Below, piece by piece: positions 6,311 through 6,492 of a DNA stretch of 6,492 nt (position 1 is its first letter; each line of letters starts with the position of its first letter). Below the pieces are notes generated by a model, which had not been told where the DNA came from, did no database searches, and saw nothing but the letters and a program-made list of their open reading frames with translations. The position numbers were made by a program, and so were the translations under genes. The stretch spans positions 1 to 6,492 of the forward strand of contig JBGVLM010000073.1 in the NCBI GenBank assembly GCA_045124255.1, read 5' to 3'. The DNA is from Eshraghiella sp045124255. GTDB lineage: Bacteria > Bacillota > Clostridia > Lachnospirales > Lachnospiraceae.

Positions 6311-6339
6311 ATTATAGCATAATATGAGCGAAAAAAAAA
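6311..6339 (-). promoter_or_regulatory. Probable promoter of the cheV unit (extended -10)
   Basis: TATAAT at 6316-6311 is preceded by TGC (6319-6317), giving an extended -10 (TGnTATAAT), which lessens the need for a -35. The hexamer 17 bp upstream is only a T-run (6339-6334). A start near 6304 would give a leader of about 75 nt with a small GCC-TGTT-GGC hairpin. No convincing SigD/FliA flagellar promoter (TAAA with GCCGATAA about 15 bp away) was found, so the gene looks housekeeping-driven. Confidence 0.6.
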
Positions 6340-6363
6340 GAACAAATAAGCATTTACGAGAAT

Positions 6364-6392
6364 AAAAAAACCGCTACATCTCTGTAACGGTT
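6364..6392 (-). terminator. Intrinsic terminator of a gene lying beyond the right edge
   Basis: On the minus strand a 10-bp stem (6392-6383 with 6378-6369, one G-U pair) is capped by a GAGA tetraloop of the GNRA type and is followed by five T residues (6368-6364). It lies upstream of the cheV promoter and so isolates the cheV unit from the preceding minus-strand transcript. Read on the plus strand the hairpin has a much poorer T-run, so it is best assigned to the minus strand. Confidence 0.8.
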
Positions 6393-6492
6393 AGCTGTTT
6401 CTTCTTATTAAAAGGGTTTATCTCTGTTCCTTCAAAACCACACACTAAAACATTTCTTAACATCAATTATCTCTGTGAATAACTTTTCCTCT
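6393..6492 (-). other. Right-edge stretch; possible end of an upstream gene, not resolved
   Basis: This 100-bp stretch precedes the terminator in the minus-strand direction. Two of the three minus frames enter from the edge and stop soon after: one at 6463 (nine codons, ending VIHRDN), one at 6432 (nineteen codons, ending CFSVWF). Either could be the last codons of a gene beyond the window, and nothing in the sequence decides between them. The terminator at 6392-6364 implies that some minus-strand transcript arrives from here. Confidence 0.3.

Noticed and set aside
6322..6356. SigD/FliA-like promoter elements (TAAA and GCTCATAT) before cheV
   Set aside because: The two elements are about 23 bp apart instead of about 15, and the -10 part departs from GCCGATAA. 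The extended -10 TGCTATAAT is a better explanation.
6374..6463. Minus-strand mini-frame of 29 codons starting in a TGATG stop-start overlap
   Set aside because: There is no Shine-Dalgarno sequence at a usable distance, and its stop lies inside the stem of the terminator hairpin. The adjacent reading frame is itself uncertain.
1..6492. CRISPR array, insertion sequence, tRNA, rRNA, phage or anti-phage system
   Set aside because: I saw no spaced direct repeats, transposase, terminal inverted repeats, tRNA-like cloverleaf or defence domain. The window is ordinary chromosomal gene content apart from the leader and the unknown membrane protein.

Overview
The window looks like chromosomal DNA from an AT-rich, low-GC Gram-positive anaerobe, most likely a motile member of the Clostridia such as Lachnospiraceae. 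The basis is strong AGGAGG-type ribosome binding sites, AT-rich spacers, a CheV-type chemotaxis protein, a DUF4190-type membrane protein and a VUT-family transporter. This placement comes from gene content and style; no search was run. Every supported gene lies on the minus strand, so the genes read from right to left.

Layout in transcription order. At the right edge (6492-6369) there is no confident gene, only a good intrinsic terminator for something beyond the window. An extended -10 promoter follows near 6311, then a tight cluster: cheV (CheW-like plus receiver domain); a 486-residue single-pass membrane protein of unknown function with a very acidic, repeat-bearing cytoplasmic part; hisH and hisF (the two subunits of imidazole glycerol phosphate synthase); ung (uracil-DNA glycosylase); and a small DUF4190-type membrane protein. 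Gaps are 55 bp after cheV, a 4-bp ATGA overlap into hisH, then 26, 8 and 20 bp. No terminator is visible inside, so the six genes are probably one transcription unit. The mixture of chemotaxis, histidine synthesis and DNA repair is functionally heterogeneous.

A second unit starts at about 1207, against the end of the DUF4190 gene. A roughly 120-nt leader precedes a YhhQ/VUT-family (queuosine precursor type) transporter. That gene overlaps by 4 bp a short-chain dehydrogenase/reductase, which runs off the left edge. The leader holds an 11-bp terminator hairpin with seven U residues directly against the ribosome binding site, a competing antiterminator pairing of about 13 bp, and at its 5' end a compact stem plus A-rich tail that can be folded like a preQ1-I aptamer. 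The best reading is a preQ1-responsive transcription-termination riboswitch controlling the transporter.

The two items most worth following are that leader and the unknown membrane protein. The acidic region of the latter carries six copies of a hydrophobic-x-D-[LI] motif about 35 residues apart, next to a chemotaxis receiver protein.
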